Origin: a bacterium UBP6_UBA1196
Lineage (GTDB): Bacteria; UBP6; UBA1177
Reading direction: 5' to 3'
DNA: 16,595 nucleotides
NCBI GenBank assembly: GCA_002310035.1
Contig: DBYC01000003.1
Coordinates: 9,203 to 25,797, forward strand
The notes below the pieces were generated by a model. That model did no database searches, was not told where the DNA came from, and was given only the letters and a program-made list of their open reading frames with translations. This document shows positions 1-6,680 of the stretch, in pieces; the stretch's first letter is position 1; every line of letters begins with the position of its first letter. The position numbers and the translations under genes were made by a program.

Positions 1-1257
1 CTGAAAACGCTCGAGGAGCCGCCGGCGCACACTGTTTTCATTCTTGCGACGACCGATCCGCAGAAGATTCCGACAACAGTTCTCAGCCGCTGCCAACGTT
101 ACGACCTGAAGCGGCTTTCGCTTGACGATGTGGCGCACCAGCTGGCCAAAATTCTTGATTCGGAGCAGAAGGAATACGACATGGAGGCTCTCTACACCAT
201 CGCCAGGGAAGGCGAGGGGAGCATGCGTGACAGCCAGACGATTCTGGAACAGCTGGTGACTTTCGGCGGCGGGAAGGTAACTGAATCTGAAATTTCAATG
301 ATTCTGGGAACTTCAGATAAAAATCAGTTGCGCGGAATAATCGAGTCCATGGTTAAGCACGAGTCGGATAAAGCCGTTTCTTTCGCACGTGAGATCTACA
401 AATGCGGTAAATCGGTCGAAAAGGCGGCACGCGATATTCTTTCGATGCTTCACAATATAGTGCTTTTCAGCGAGCTTCAGAACAGCGGCTGTCTGGAGGC
501 GCCGGCAGAGGAGACCGAGTGGATAAAATCGTGCGCTTCTATGGCCTCGACCCCTGACTGGATAAGACTTTTCCGTTTCTGGAGCAGCGAGTACGGCAAT
601 ATAAAAAGCTCTGATTTCTCGCTTATGCTTTTCGAAGTAGCGGTGATCACAGCCTGCACTTTCCCGACGATGAGCGATTTCAGAAGTTTTGCACAAAACA
701 TAGCTTCGGCTGCGAAGCCGCTTGGTGAGACCGAAAAAAAAAATGACGGAAACGGCGGGACTTTACGGCAGACTGAACTGAAAAATCGTGAAACGGTCGA
801 AAAACCTGAAAATATTGAAAAAAAAGCGGTTTTGAGACCTGATGACACAAAAGCCGGCAGCGTTATGGAAGCTGAAAAAACGCTTTCTTCAGGGCTGTGG
901 CGCGATTTTGTCGAAACTTTCAGAAATAAAGATCCTTTTTTATACGGGAGGCTGCTCAGTCTGCCTTACAAAGAGGATGATTCGTCTGTCAGACTCACGA
1001 TCGATGCCGCGCTGAATCCGGACGGAGATGATTTCGCGAAGCAGCTGGAAAGCGGTTTCAGTCGTTTTTCATCCGGTGCGAAAACGCTTGAACTGGATTT
1101 CGAGAAAGGAAAAAAACTTTCGATTTTTACTGAAGAGGAACTTCGCCGCAAGGCCGAAGCGGAGCAGAGGAAGCAGGATATGATGCAGAGCGGTGCTGTG
1201 AAAGCCGCGCTTGAAATGGGTTTCGAAATCAAAGGTGTTTCAACTAATGAAGAATAA
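1..1257 (+). CDS. dnaX: DNA polymerase III subunit gamma/tau, 5' end missing
   Basis: This is the clamp-loader ATPase subunit that loads the beta sliding clamp; the long (tau) form also tethers the polymerase core and helicase. The reading frame is open from base 1 and 418 codons remain. Numbering from the window start, LKTLEEPP (1-8), the sensor-1 stretch LATTDP (15-20), the arginine-finger motif SRC (29-31) and the sensor-2 motif GSMRD (73-77, Arg76) closely match known DnaX. The Walker A, zinc and Walker B parts lie upstream of the window. Domain III follows to about residue 235. A charged Lys/Glu linker and a C-terminal tau-like domain (about 290-418) end at TAA 1255-1257. A ten-A run at 734-743 lies just after domain III and may produce a gamma form (separate entry). 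The downstream gene overlaps the last 11 bp. The identity is secure; the tau-like C-terminus is diverged. Confidence 0.96.
   Translation: MKTLEEPPAHTVFILATTDPQKIPTTVLSRCQRYDLKRLSLDDVAHQLAKILDSEQKEYDMEALYTIAREGEGSMRDSQTILEQLVTFGGGKVTESEISMILGTSDKNQLRGIIESMVKHESDKAVSFAREIYKCGKSVEKAARDILSMLHNIVLFSELQNSGCLEAPAEETEWIKSCASMASTPDWIRLFRFWSSEYGNIKSSDFSLMLFEVAVITACTFPTMSDFRSFAQNIASAAKPLGETEKKNDGNGGTLRQTELKNRETVEKPENIEKKAVLRPDDTKAGSVMEAEKTLSSGLWRDFVETFRNKDPFLYGRLLSLPYKEDDSSVRLTIDAALNPDGDDFAKQLESGFSRFSSGAKTLELDFEKGKKLSIFTEEELRRKAEAEQRKQDMMQSGAVKAALEMGFEIKGVSTNEE
734..746 (+). promoter_or_regulatory. Candidate slippery site for gamma/tau production in dnaX
   Basis: Ten consecutive A residues (734-743) are read in frame as GAA AAA AAA AAT. 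A -1 ribosomal shift, or insertion of one extra A by RNA polymerase, puts TGA (744-746) immediately in frame, so the product would stop after a Lys run. Losing one A instead leads to TGA at 779-781. The site falls just after the conserved domain III, where the shorter gamma product should end. E. coli dnaX makes gamma by -1 ribosomal frameshifting on A AAA AAG, and Thermus dnaX makes it by slippage on a run of A. The run and stops are seen; use of the site is inferred. I did not find a convincing downstream stem-loop, which favours transcriptional slippage if the site is used. Confidence 0.6.
1231..1237 (+). promoter_or_regulatory. Ribosome binding site inside the dnaX 3' end
   Basis: AAAGGTG lies 9 bases before ATG 1247 and is embedded in dnaX coding sequence. 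It decides the start of the glycosyltransferase gene: an upstream in-frame TTG at 1211 has no comparable site and would add 12 polar residues before the first membrane helix. Confidence 0.5.
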
Positions 1258-3379
1258 AAAAGTTTTCGCTTTTATTCCGGCGCTCGTTTTTTTCCTTTTG
1301 TTTTTTGTATGGGGAACACGCGGAAAGTTCTGGACAGTCTTCACTGCGTTTTATCCGCGTTTCCACATAATTCTGGTTTTGACTGTTCTGCTGTTTTTTG
1401 TCCTTGAATATTTTGTGCATGACAAGTCATCTGAAATATTTGATTTTTTTGTTGAAAAACGATACTTTGTCTTTCCGTTTCTGGGTTTTTTGTTTCCTGC
1501 GCTGATTGCGGTTTTTGTCTTTGATTCGATTCCTCATGTCATTGACGCGTCGCATTTTCTCTGGACTGCGCGCGTTTTCATTGAGACAGGGCATTTCCAT
1601 CTGCCGTCAAGCGAACTTTACGAATACTACCAGAATACTTTCAATGTCGATATAAACGGCAGATATTTCTCTCTTTTTCTGCCTGGTTTTTCTATTTTTC
1701 TCGTTCCTTTCGAGCTGCTTGGAATTTCAGCTCTATTTACACCGTTATGTAACGGTATTGCAGTGCTTTTACTGGGAAAAATAGCCGACAGACAGTTTGA
1801 TGCAAAGACTTCGTTCTTCGCGATGTTCTTTGCTCTTTTCAGTTCGTTCTACCTTTTTATGGGTGCATCGTTTATGACGCATCCGTTCAATCTGATGCTC
1901 ACGCTGCTCGCGGTTTATCTTGTAATGGTTTCGGAAAACAGAAAACTGTTCCTTGTTCTTGCCGGTCTTGCCGGGGCGTGGATGCTTTTTATCCGTCCTC
2001 AGAACGCGTTTTTTGTATATGCAGGCATGCTGATCCTCATGTTCTCGAAGAAAATGAAATTCAAAAGTGCGGTTTTCTTTACGCTGCCGTTCATTTTCAT
2101 CGGTTTCCTTCTTATGTTTTACAATTATTTTTATACCGGAAATCCGATGCTTTTCCCGCAGGATGTCTATTTTTTCATCCGCGAGCCTTATCCTTTCTGC
2201 CACAGAATGGGCTTTGGAAAAGGCTGCCCGAACACCGAAGGCGATTTTCTGCCGGATGCGGGGCTTACTCCGAAATATGCTTTCTGGGTTTCTTTTGCAA
2301 GACTCACTCTGCTTAACTTCAACCTTGTCGGCCATCCGCTGATTTTTGTTTTCCTGTTTGCCTCGTTTTTCTACTCGTTCAGGAAAAGTTTTGAAATGAC
2401 AGTGTTTTTCTTGATATTTTTCATTGGTTACTTCTTTTTCTACCTTTCGGGCAACCTGTTCGGTCCGAGATATTTTTCTGAAGTGGCGTCGCTGCTTCTG
2501 ATCCCATGCGGATTCGCGTTTTTTTCTATTTCGGAATCTGTCAAAAAGTGGCTGAAACCGTTTGTTGCCGCGCTTCCGGCATCGATTTTCCTTTTCCTTG
2601 CAACAACGATCATGCCACCTTTCCTGACCAGTTTTTCGGATGCATTCTGGTCGACAGACAGGGAGGTCGAGCGGGCCGTAGAAAGAGCAGGTATTGAAAA
2701 CAGTGTGCTTTTTATACCGCCGCTCTACGGCAGTGTTTTTTTGAATCTTATGAAAAAACCGCCTTACGATGACCGCGGAAACCTGATCCTTCTTGATCTT
2801 GGCGAGGAGAATTTCTATGCGGCGGCTTATTTTATGGACAAGCACCCGTTTGAAGGAGCCTATCTCATTGATTACTATCCGAAACTTGCAGAAAAAACTT
2901 CGATAACGCCGCTTTTTGAGGCGACGCGCGGCAAAATGATATTCGAATTTGAAAACAAACGCCTTCCGAAGACCGGAAAACCCGACTACGGCGTCAATTT
3001 TTCGATGAGCGAGGAGGAAGATAAAAAATTCTTTCCGGTCAAGGAAATCTCGACCTATGTCTCGAACGAGTCAGTCTATGCAATGCGTTTTGACAAACTG
3101 AACGAATTCAGCTACTACGATTTCACTCATCCGATAATCGAGGAAGGCGAGTATGAGTTCAACCTTTATTATCTTGCCGATACCTGCGGAACTGACAGCG
3201 AACTTTTCATAGACGGCGAAAGTGCCGGAATTTTTTCCGGTTATTCATCATTTCAGGAAAGGCGTGTTTTCTCGATCGACCGTGTTTTTTCAAAAGGTAA
3301 CCACATTTTCAAAATTGTTCCTAAGACCGGAAATTCCTGTCTCATGCTCGATTCTGTCGAGGCCGAGATAATTGATTGA
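1247..3379 (+). CDS. GT-C-like membrane glycosyltransferase with C-terminal beta-rich domain
   Basis: A 710-residue polytopic membrane protein. The N-terminal two-thirds (about residues 5-510) contains about ten or more very Phe/Leu-rich hydrophobic helices. After the second or third helix comes a loop with Asp100 in HVIDASHFLWTARVF, the position where GT-C/PMT (GT39-like) enzymes carry an acidic catalytic residue. A later GPRYFSE motif before a helix is also typical of that fold. Such enzymes move a sugar from a polyprenyl-phosphate donor to a lipid, glycan or protein outside the inner membrane. The last 90 or so residues (YYDFTHPI to the end) look like a beta-sandwich of the carbohydrate-binding kind (SELFIDGESAGIF). 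The ATG was chosen because AAAGGTG stands 9 bases upstream. The gene overlaps dnaX by 11 bp, which suggests coupled translation. Donor and acceptor cannot be told. No close family name is claimed. Confidence 0.7.
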   Translation: MKNKKVFAFIPALVFFLLFFVWGTRGKFWTVFTAFYPRFHIILVLTVLLFFVLEYFVHDKSSEIFDFFVEKRYFVFPFLGFLFPALIAVFVFDSIPHVIDASHFLWTARVFIETGHFHLPSSELYEYYQNTFNVDINGRYFSLFLPGFSIFLVPFELLGISALFTPLCNGIAVLLLGKIADRQFDAKTSFFAMFFALFSSFYLFMGASFMTHPFNLMLTLLAVYLVMVSENRKLFLVLAGLAGAWMLFIRPQNAFFVYAGMLILMFSKKMKFKSAVFFTLPFIFIGFLLMFYNYFYTGNPMLFPQDVYFFIREPYPFCHRMGFGKGCPNTEGDFLPDAGLTPKYAFWVSFARLTLLNFNLVGHPLIFVFLFASFFYSFRKSFEMTVFFLIFFIGYFFFYLSGNLFGPRYFSEVASLLLIPCGFAFFSISESVKKWLKPFVAALPASIFLFLATTIMPPFLTSFSDAFWSTDREVERAVERAGIENSVLFIPPLYGSVFLNLMKKPPYDDRGNLILLDLGEENFYAAAYFMDKHPFEGAYLIDYYPKLAEKTSITPLFEATRGKMIFEFENKRLPKTGKPDYGVNFSMSEEEDKKFFPVKEISTYVSNESVYAMRFDKLNEFSYYDFTHPIIEEGEYEFNLYYLADTCGTDSELFIDGESAGIFSGYSSFQERRVFSIDRVFSKGNHIFKIVPKTGNSCLMLDSVEAEIID

Positions 3380-3383
3380 TTTA

Positions 3384-3511
3384 TGTAGACGCCATGTATG
3401 ACGTCTCTACAAATTGCCCGTTTCAATATTGTTGTTCCTTAAATTTCCTAAACACCCTGGATTCCCTAAATTCCCTACAAAGGCGGCTGTTTGAGACATG
3501 CATGTCTCTAC
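3384..3511. repeat. Non-coding element bounded by two related palindromes (MITE/REP-like)
   Basis: The left palindrome (3384-3411) has arms GTAGACGCCATG and, read from the other strand, GTAGAGACGTCAT; the left arm seems to lack one GA. The right palindrome contains a perfect 16-base core, GAGACATGCATGTCTC (3493-3508), followed by TACG. Both belong to one pattern, GTAGAGAC...GTCTCTAC. Between them is a pyrimidine-rich stretch with near repeats of TTTCCTAAA and TTCCCTAAA (about 3436-3478). The element sits in the gap between two convergent genes (stops at 3379 and 3515). Neither palindrome is followed by a T tract on either strand, so they are not ordinary terminators. Dispersed palindromes of this GTAGAGAC type are known in some bacterial genomes; whether this is a mobile MITE here is inference. 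Confidence 0.6.
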
Positions 3512-3514
3512 GGG

Positions 3515-4738
3515 TTAATTATTTTCTTTGGAAAAATCGTGTAATAAATTAAGCGCCTTATCGAAAATATCGGTCTGAACGAGAAGACTGATTCGGAACG
3601 AACTAGTGTGGAAGCCGGCAATGCGGATATTGTTCTGCCTGAAAAGAGATGTGAGTTTTAGAAGAATTTCCGGCGTGTCGGTTATTCCTTCGCCGATGAT
3701 GGAGACTGCCGAAAGACCGTCGAAAACTTCGACTGCGCGGCTGAATTTTTCCTTCATTTCGGATATGAACGGTTCAAGGGAGTAGTTCTCTTTTTTTGAG
3801 ATTATGAAGCTGCCTGTCATGCTGTTTTTATAGCCGCAGTGAAAAGAAATCTGCTTGACGGAAATATTTTTTCCGGCACAGAACGAAAGGACATTCGCAA
3901 TTGTCGAGAGATTTTCAGATTCAGGCTCGTAAGTGTGGAAAAGCAGAACATTTTTTTCGTATGCAACGGCCATTTTCCTGATTTTGCTGCTGTTTTCGAA
4001 GCCCTGGATGACAGTTCCGGGGTTGTCAGGCGAAAAAGTGCTTTTGCAGTGGATCGCGATATTGTGCGCTTTCGCGAATTCTACTGCCCGTGAGTGGAGA
4101 ACTTTCGCGCCGGCTTCGGAAAGCTCCTGCATTTCCGGGTAGGAAAGGGTATCAAGCTTTTCGGCGTAAGGAATCAGCGCCGGATCGGCATCGTAAACAC
4201 CGTCGATGTCGCTGAAGATCTCGCATTTTTCGGCATCGAGCGCCGCAGCGAGCGCAACAGCCGTCGTATCGGAGCCTCCGCGGCCCAGAGTCGTGATCTC
4301 TTTTTTGAAGCTGACTCCCTGAAAACCGCAGACGATGACGGTTTTTCCTTCCGAAAGGGCGTTCAAAACGCGCCCGGGACGGATTTCAATTATTCTCGCG
4401 TTAGTGTGGTTGTTGTCGGTGATGATCCCGGCCTGCGAACCTGTGAGCGAAATGGCAGGAAACCCTTTTGATTCCAAGGCCATGGCAACTATCGCCGCGC
4501 TTGCCCGCTCGCCGGTCGTAAGAAGCATGTCGACTTCGCGCGGATTGCCGTTCGGGGCAAATTCGGCCGCTGCCTTTAGGAGTGATTCGGTCGTTTTTCC
4601 ACGAGCCGAAACCACGACAACAGTCTGGTAACCGTTTTTGATGCGGCTTATGATAATATCGAGAACTTTTTTGATGCAGTCGCTGTCCTTGAGCGATGAA
4701 CCTCCGAATTTCAGTACGATTATTCTGTCGTTTGTCAT
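3515..4738 (-). CDS. lysC: Aspartate kinase (aspartokinase)
   Basis: It phosphorylates L-aspartate with ATP, the first committed step toward lysine, threonine, methionine and diaminopimelate for peptidoglycan; cytoplasmic. The 407 residues match the usual length of a monofunctional enzyme. Visible motifs are KFGGSS (10-15, ATP/aspartate site), TTGER (74-78) and LGRGGSDTTA (151-160). A regulatory half follows, with two ACT-like segments at about 263-335 and 343-405 (VSIIGEGI at 345-352 opens the second), so feedback inhibition by an end-product amino acid is likely. Which amino acid cannot be read from the sequence. AGAGGT lies 9 bases before the ATG, inside the upstream gene, whose TGA overlaps the start (ATGA at 4738-4735), so translation is probably coupled. 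No homoserine dehydrogenase domain is fused. The gene symbol is used in the generic sense. Confidence 0.93.
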   Translation of the reverse strand: MTNDRIIVLKFGGSSLKDSDCIKKVLDIIISRIKNGYQTVVVVSARGKTTESLLKAAAEFAPNGNPREVDMLLTTGERASAAIVAMALESKGFPAISLTGSQAGIITDNNHTNARIIEIRPGRVLNALSEGKTVIVCGFQGVSFKKEITTLGRGGSDTTAVALAAALDAEKCEIFSDIDGVYDADPALIPYAEKLDTLSYPEMQELSEAGAKVLHSRAVEFAKAHNIAIHCKSTFSPDNPGTVIQGFENSSKIRKMAVAYEKNVLLFHTYEPESENLSTIANVLSFCAGKNISVKQISFHCGYKNSMTGSFIISKKENYSLEPFISEMKEKFSRAVEVFDGLSAVSIIGEGITDTPEILLKLTSLFRQNNIRIAGFHTSSFRISLLVQTDIFDKALNLLHDFSKENN

Positions 4739-5208
4739 CTTATGCGGACCTCTTTTGTATAGACCTGCTCGTTTTTGTCGTTGAAAATTATGAAGTCGTA
4801 GATCCCTCCGCTGATGTGCGTCACTCTCGTCGAAAGGTTATAGATGCATGTTTCATCGGAAGAGGAGTAGCGGAACGCTTCCTGAAACGAGATGAAGCGG
4901 TCGCCTGCTTCGAGATAGTAGTAGTTGTATTTGTTTTCATATGAAAAGTTGCCGTCGCGGTCGACGATCCCCATTGTCGTGTTTTTCGGGACTTTGATGT
5001 TGTAATGACGGACGATTATATCCTTTCCGGCAACTGAAACATCGTAGCTTTCTTCACTGCCGCCGGCCTCGTCTTCAGGGATGCACTCGCTCTGAACAAC
5101 GTCAGACGGGTAGACGAGCGGGGTTTTATAGCTTTCCGCACCGCCGCACGAGATGATTGCCGCGCAGAAAAAAGCCGAAGCGGCGCAAAGAAGAAAATTT
5201 ATCTTCAT
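4735..5208 (-). CDS. Small predicted lipoprotein of unknown function
   Basis: A 157-residue protein I do not recognise. It opens with a lipoprotein signal peptide: Lys2, a hydrophobic core, and the lipobox IISC with Cys21 as the lipidated residue, followed by GG. No Asp follows the Cys, so outer-membrane sorting is plausible if Lol-type rules apply. The mature part (about 136 residues) is rich in Tyr, Ser and charged residues and in alternating polar/hydrophobic stretches (such as IYDFIIFNDKNEQVYTKEVRI at the end), suggesting a compact beta-rich domain. GGAGG lies a few bases before the ATG and fixes the start. Its TGA overlaps the aspartate kinase ATG. A lipoprotein coupled to an amino-acid enzyme has no obvious functional logic and may reflect shared transcription only. 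Confidence 0.8.
   Translation of the reverse strand: MKINFLLCAASAFFCAAIISCGGAESYKTPLVYPSDVVQSECIPEDEAGGSEESYDVSVAGKDIIVRHYNIKVPKNTTMGIVDRDGNFSYENKYNYYYLEAGDRFISFQEAFRYSSSDETCIYNLSTRVTHISGGIYDFIIFNDKNEQVYTKEVRIR
4748..4753 (-). promoter_or_regulatory. Aspartate kinase ribosome binding site within the upstream gene
   Basis: On the minus strand AGAGGT precedes the ATG at 4738 by 9 bases and lies within the last codons of the lipoprotein gene. With the ATGA overlap it supports coupled translation of the two genes. Confidence 0.5.
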
Positions 5209-5236
5209 TTTTTAACCTCCGGAACAAAAACGCACT

Positions 5237-5264
5237 ATTTTATTGAAGGGTTTGCCGATGTAAA
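5237..5264 (-). promoter_or_regulatory. Candidate sigma70-type promoter for the lipoprotein-lysC pair
   Basis: On the minus strand TTTACA (5264-5259) and TAAAAT (5242-5237) are separated by 16 bases; each box has 5 of 6 consensus bases. It points toward the lipoprotein start at 5208, giving a short leader of roughly 20 bases. Read by eye in an AT-rich region, so chance is possible. Confidence 0.45.
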
Positions 5265-5346
5265 GTTTTGTTTTTTTATCTTTTGTGCTAAAATACGCCG
5301 TTTTTTTGATTTTTTATGTTTCAAACATTGGCGAAAGGAGGAAAAA

Positions 5347-6633
5347 ATGAAAAAGGAATTTAAACAGCTTGGCCAAGAACTTGTTGATTTTATTGACAAA
5401 TCTCCGACAGCTTTCCACGCTGCGCAAAATATTGCCGACACTTTGACGAAAAACGGTTTCACCGAACTCGATGAGGCGAAACCATGGAAACTTGAGAAAG
5501 GGAAAGGCTATTTTGTCAGAAGGAACAGTTCTTCGCTTATCACTTTCAGGCTCGGGACCGACAAACCTGTAAATACCGGTTTCAAAATCGCCGGCGCGCA
5601 CACTGACAGTCCGCTTCTTAAATTAAAGGAAAATGCTGAGAACGTTTCGGCTGGGTGCGTCCGCGTCACGACTGAGATCTACGGCGGTCTGCTCGTCTAC
5701 ACCTGGCTTGACAGAAATCTTGGAATCGCCGGCCGTGTAATGGTAAAGACCAAAAACGGCGAAGTCGAAAAGCTCGTCAATATCAATAGACCGGTCGCGA
5801 TAGTTCCGTCTCTTGCGATCCACATGAACCGCGAGGCGAACAAAGGCTTCGAGTTCAACCCGCAGAACCATCTTCAGGCTGTACTTACCGCTGACGGCGA
5901 GGCGAAAAACGTTCTGAAGACGCTCGTCGCGAAAGAACTCGGTGAAAAACCGGAGAATATCGGCCAGACGGATCTGTTTGTCTATGATCTTCAGAAAGGC
6001 TGCTTCGGCGGGATCGACGACGAATTCATTTCGACCGGCAGACTCGACAATCTTCAGATGTGCCACTCGATCCTGACCGCGTTTCTCGCTGCAAAACCCG
6101 GAAAAACCACGACAGTTGCAGCTTTCTACGACAACGAGGAGATCGGCTCACGTACTCCGATGGGTGCAGATTCCTCTTTCACGAGAACGATTCTTGAAAG
6201 GATCGTCGCGCTCACTTCCGACGGACGCGACGACCGCTTTGTCGCATTTTCTAAGAGTTTCCTCATCAGTGCAGACGGCGCACACACGCAACATCCTAAC
6301 TTCCCTGAAAAACACGATCCGGCTTATGCACCGAAGATGAACAAAGGTCCGGTCATCAAATTCAGCTCGAGTTTCAGATACGCTACGACCGCTGAAACAA
6401 GCTCGTATTTCGAACAGCTCTGCGCAGGAGCAAAAGTTCCCTGCCAGAAGATCGCGAACCGCTCGGATGTTCCGTCAGGCAGCACGATAGGCCCGATGTC
6501 ATCAGCTGCTCTCGGCATTAAAGCGGTCGATGTCGGCAACGCGATGTGGGCAATGCACTCGATCCGCGAGACCGCCGGAACTGCTGATCATTACTACATG
6601 ACGAAGGCGATCGAGTATTTCTTCGGAAAATAG
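5347..6633 (+). CDS. apeB: M18 family zinc aminopeptidase (aspartyl aminopeptidase type)
   Basis: A cytoplasmic dizinc exopeptidase that removes N-terminal residues, often acidic ones, from peptides; it forms large tetrahedral dodecamers in characterised members. At 428 residues it has full family length. Predicted metal ligands and catalytic residues are all visible: His85 in GAHTDSP, Asp234 in GRLDNLQ, the Glu264-Glu265 pair in YDNEEIGS, Asp310 in SADGAH, and His404 in WAMHSIRE. The M18 signature stretches YGGLLVYTWLDRNLGIAGRV (112-131) and TQHPNFPEKHDP are present. AAAGGAGG precedes the ATG by 6 bases. The gene starts divergently from the lipoprotein-lysC pair, and a DUF1566 lipoprotein gene follows after 47 bp. 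Substrate preference is not readable; the symbol follows the bacterial M18 group. Confidence 0.93.
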   Translation: MKKEFKQLGQELVDFIDKSPTAFHAAQNIADTLTKNGFTELDEAKPWKLEKGKGYFVRRNSSSLITFRLGTDKPVNTGFKIAGAHTDSPLLKLKENAENVSAGCVRVTTEIYGGLLVYTWLDRNLGIAGRVMVKTKNGEVEKLVNINRPVAIVPSLAIHMNREANKGFEFNPQNHLQAVLTADGEAKNVLKTLVAKELGEKPENIGQTDLFVYDLQKGCFGGIDDEFISTGRLDNLQMCHSILTAFLAAKPGKTTTVAAFYDNEEIGSRTPMGADSSFTRTILERIVALTSDGRDDRFVAFSKSFLISADGAHTQHPNFPEKHDPAYAPKMNKGPVIKFSSSFRYATTAETSSYFEQLCAGAKVPCQKIANRSDVPSGSTIGPMSSAALGIKAVDVGNAMWAMHSIRETAGTADHYYMTKAIEYFFGK

Positions 6634-6680
6634 TTTTTTGTGTGTATAGGTAGCGGCGCAAACAGACAAAGGAGGTCGGA

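Noticed and set aside
818..842. Second A run (eight A) in dnaX with a -1 TGA at 840-842
   Set aside because: It is shorter, the -1 stop is five codons away, and Lys-rich linkers often contain such runs. Kept only as a possible backup to the 734-743 site.
1211..1246. TTG at 1211 as the glycosyltransferase start
   Set aside because: No good ribosome binding site, a rarer start codon, and extra polar residues before the first helix; ATG 1247 has AAAGGTG at suitable spacing.
1769..2845. A 358-codon minus-strand open frame inside the glycosyltransferase gene
   Set aside because: The translation is Lys/Arg/Glu-rich with no domain, the usual mirror of a hydrophobic membrane protein gene.
3430..3480. 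TTCCTAAA/TTCCCTAAA units as a possible CRISPR or tandem array
   Set aside because: The units are short, imperfect and irregularly spaced, with no spacers of constant length and no cas genes nearby.
5268..5294. TTGTTT and TAAAAT as a promoter for the aminopeptidase gene
   Set aside because: The -35 match is poor and the spacing of 15 bases is short; in a T-rich stretch this is likely chance.
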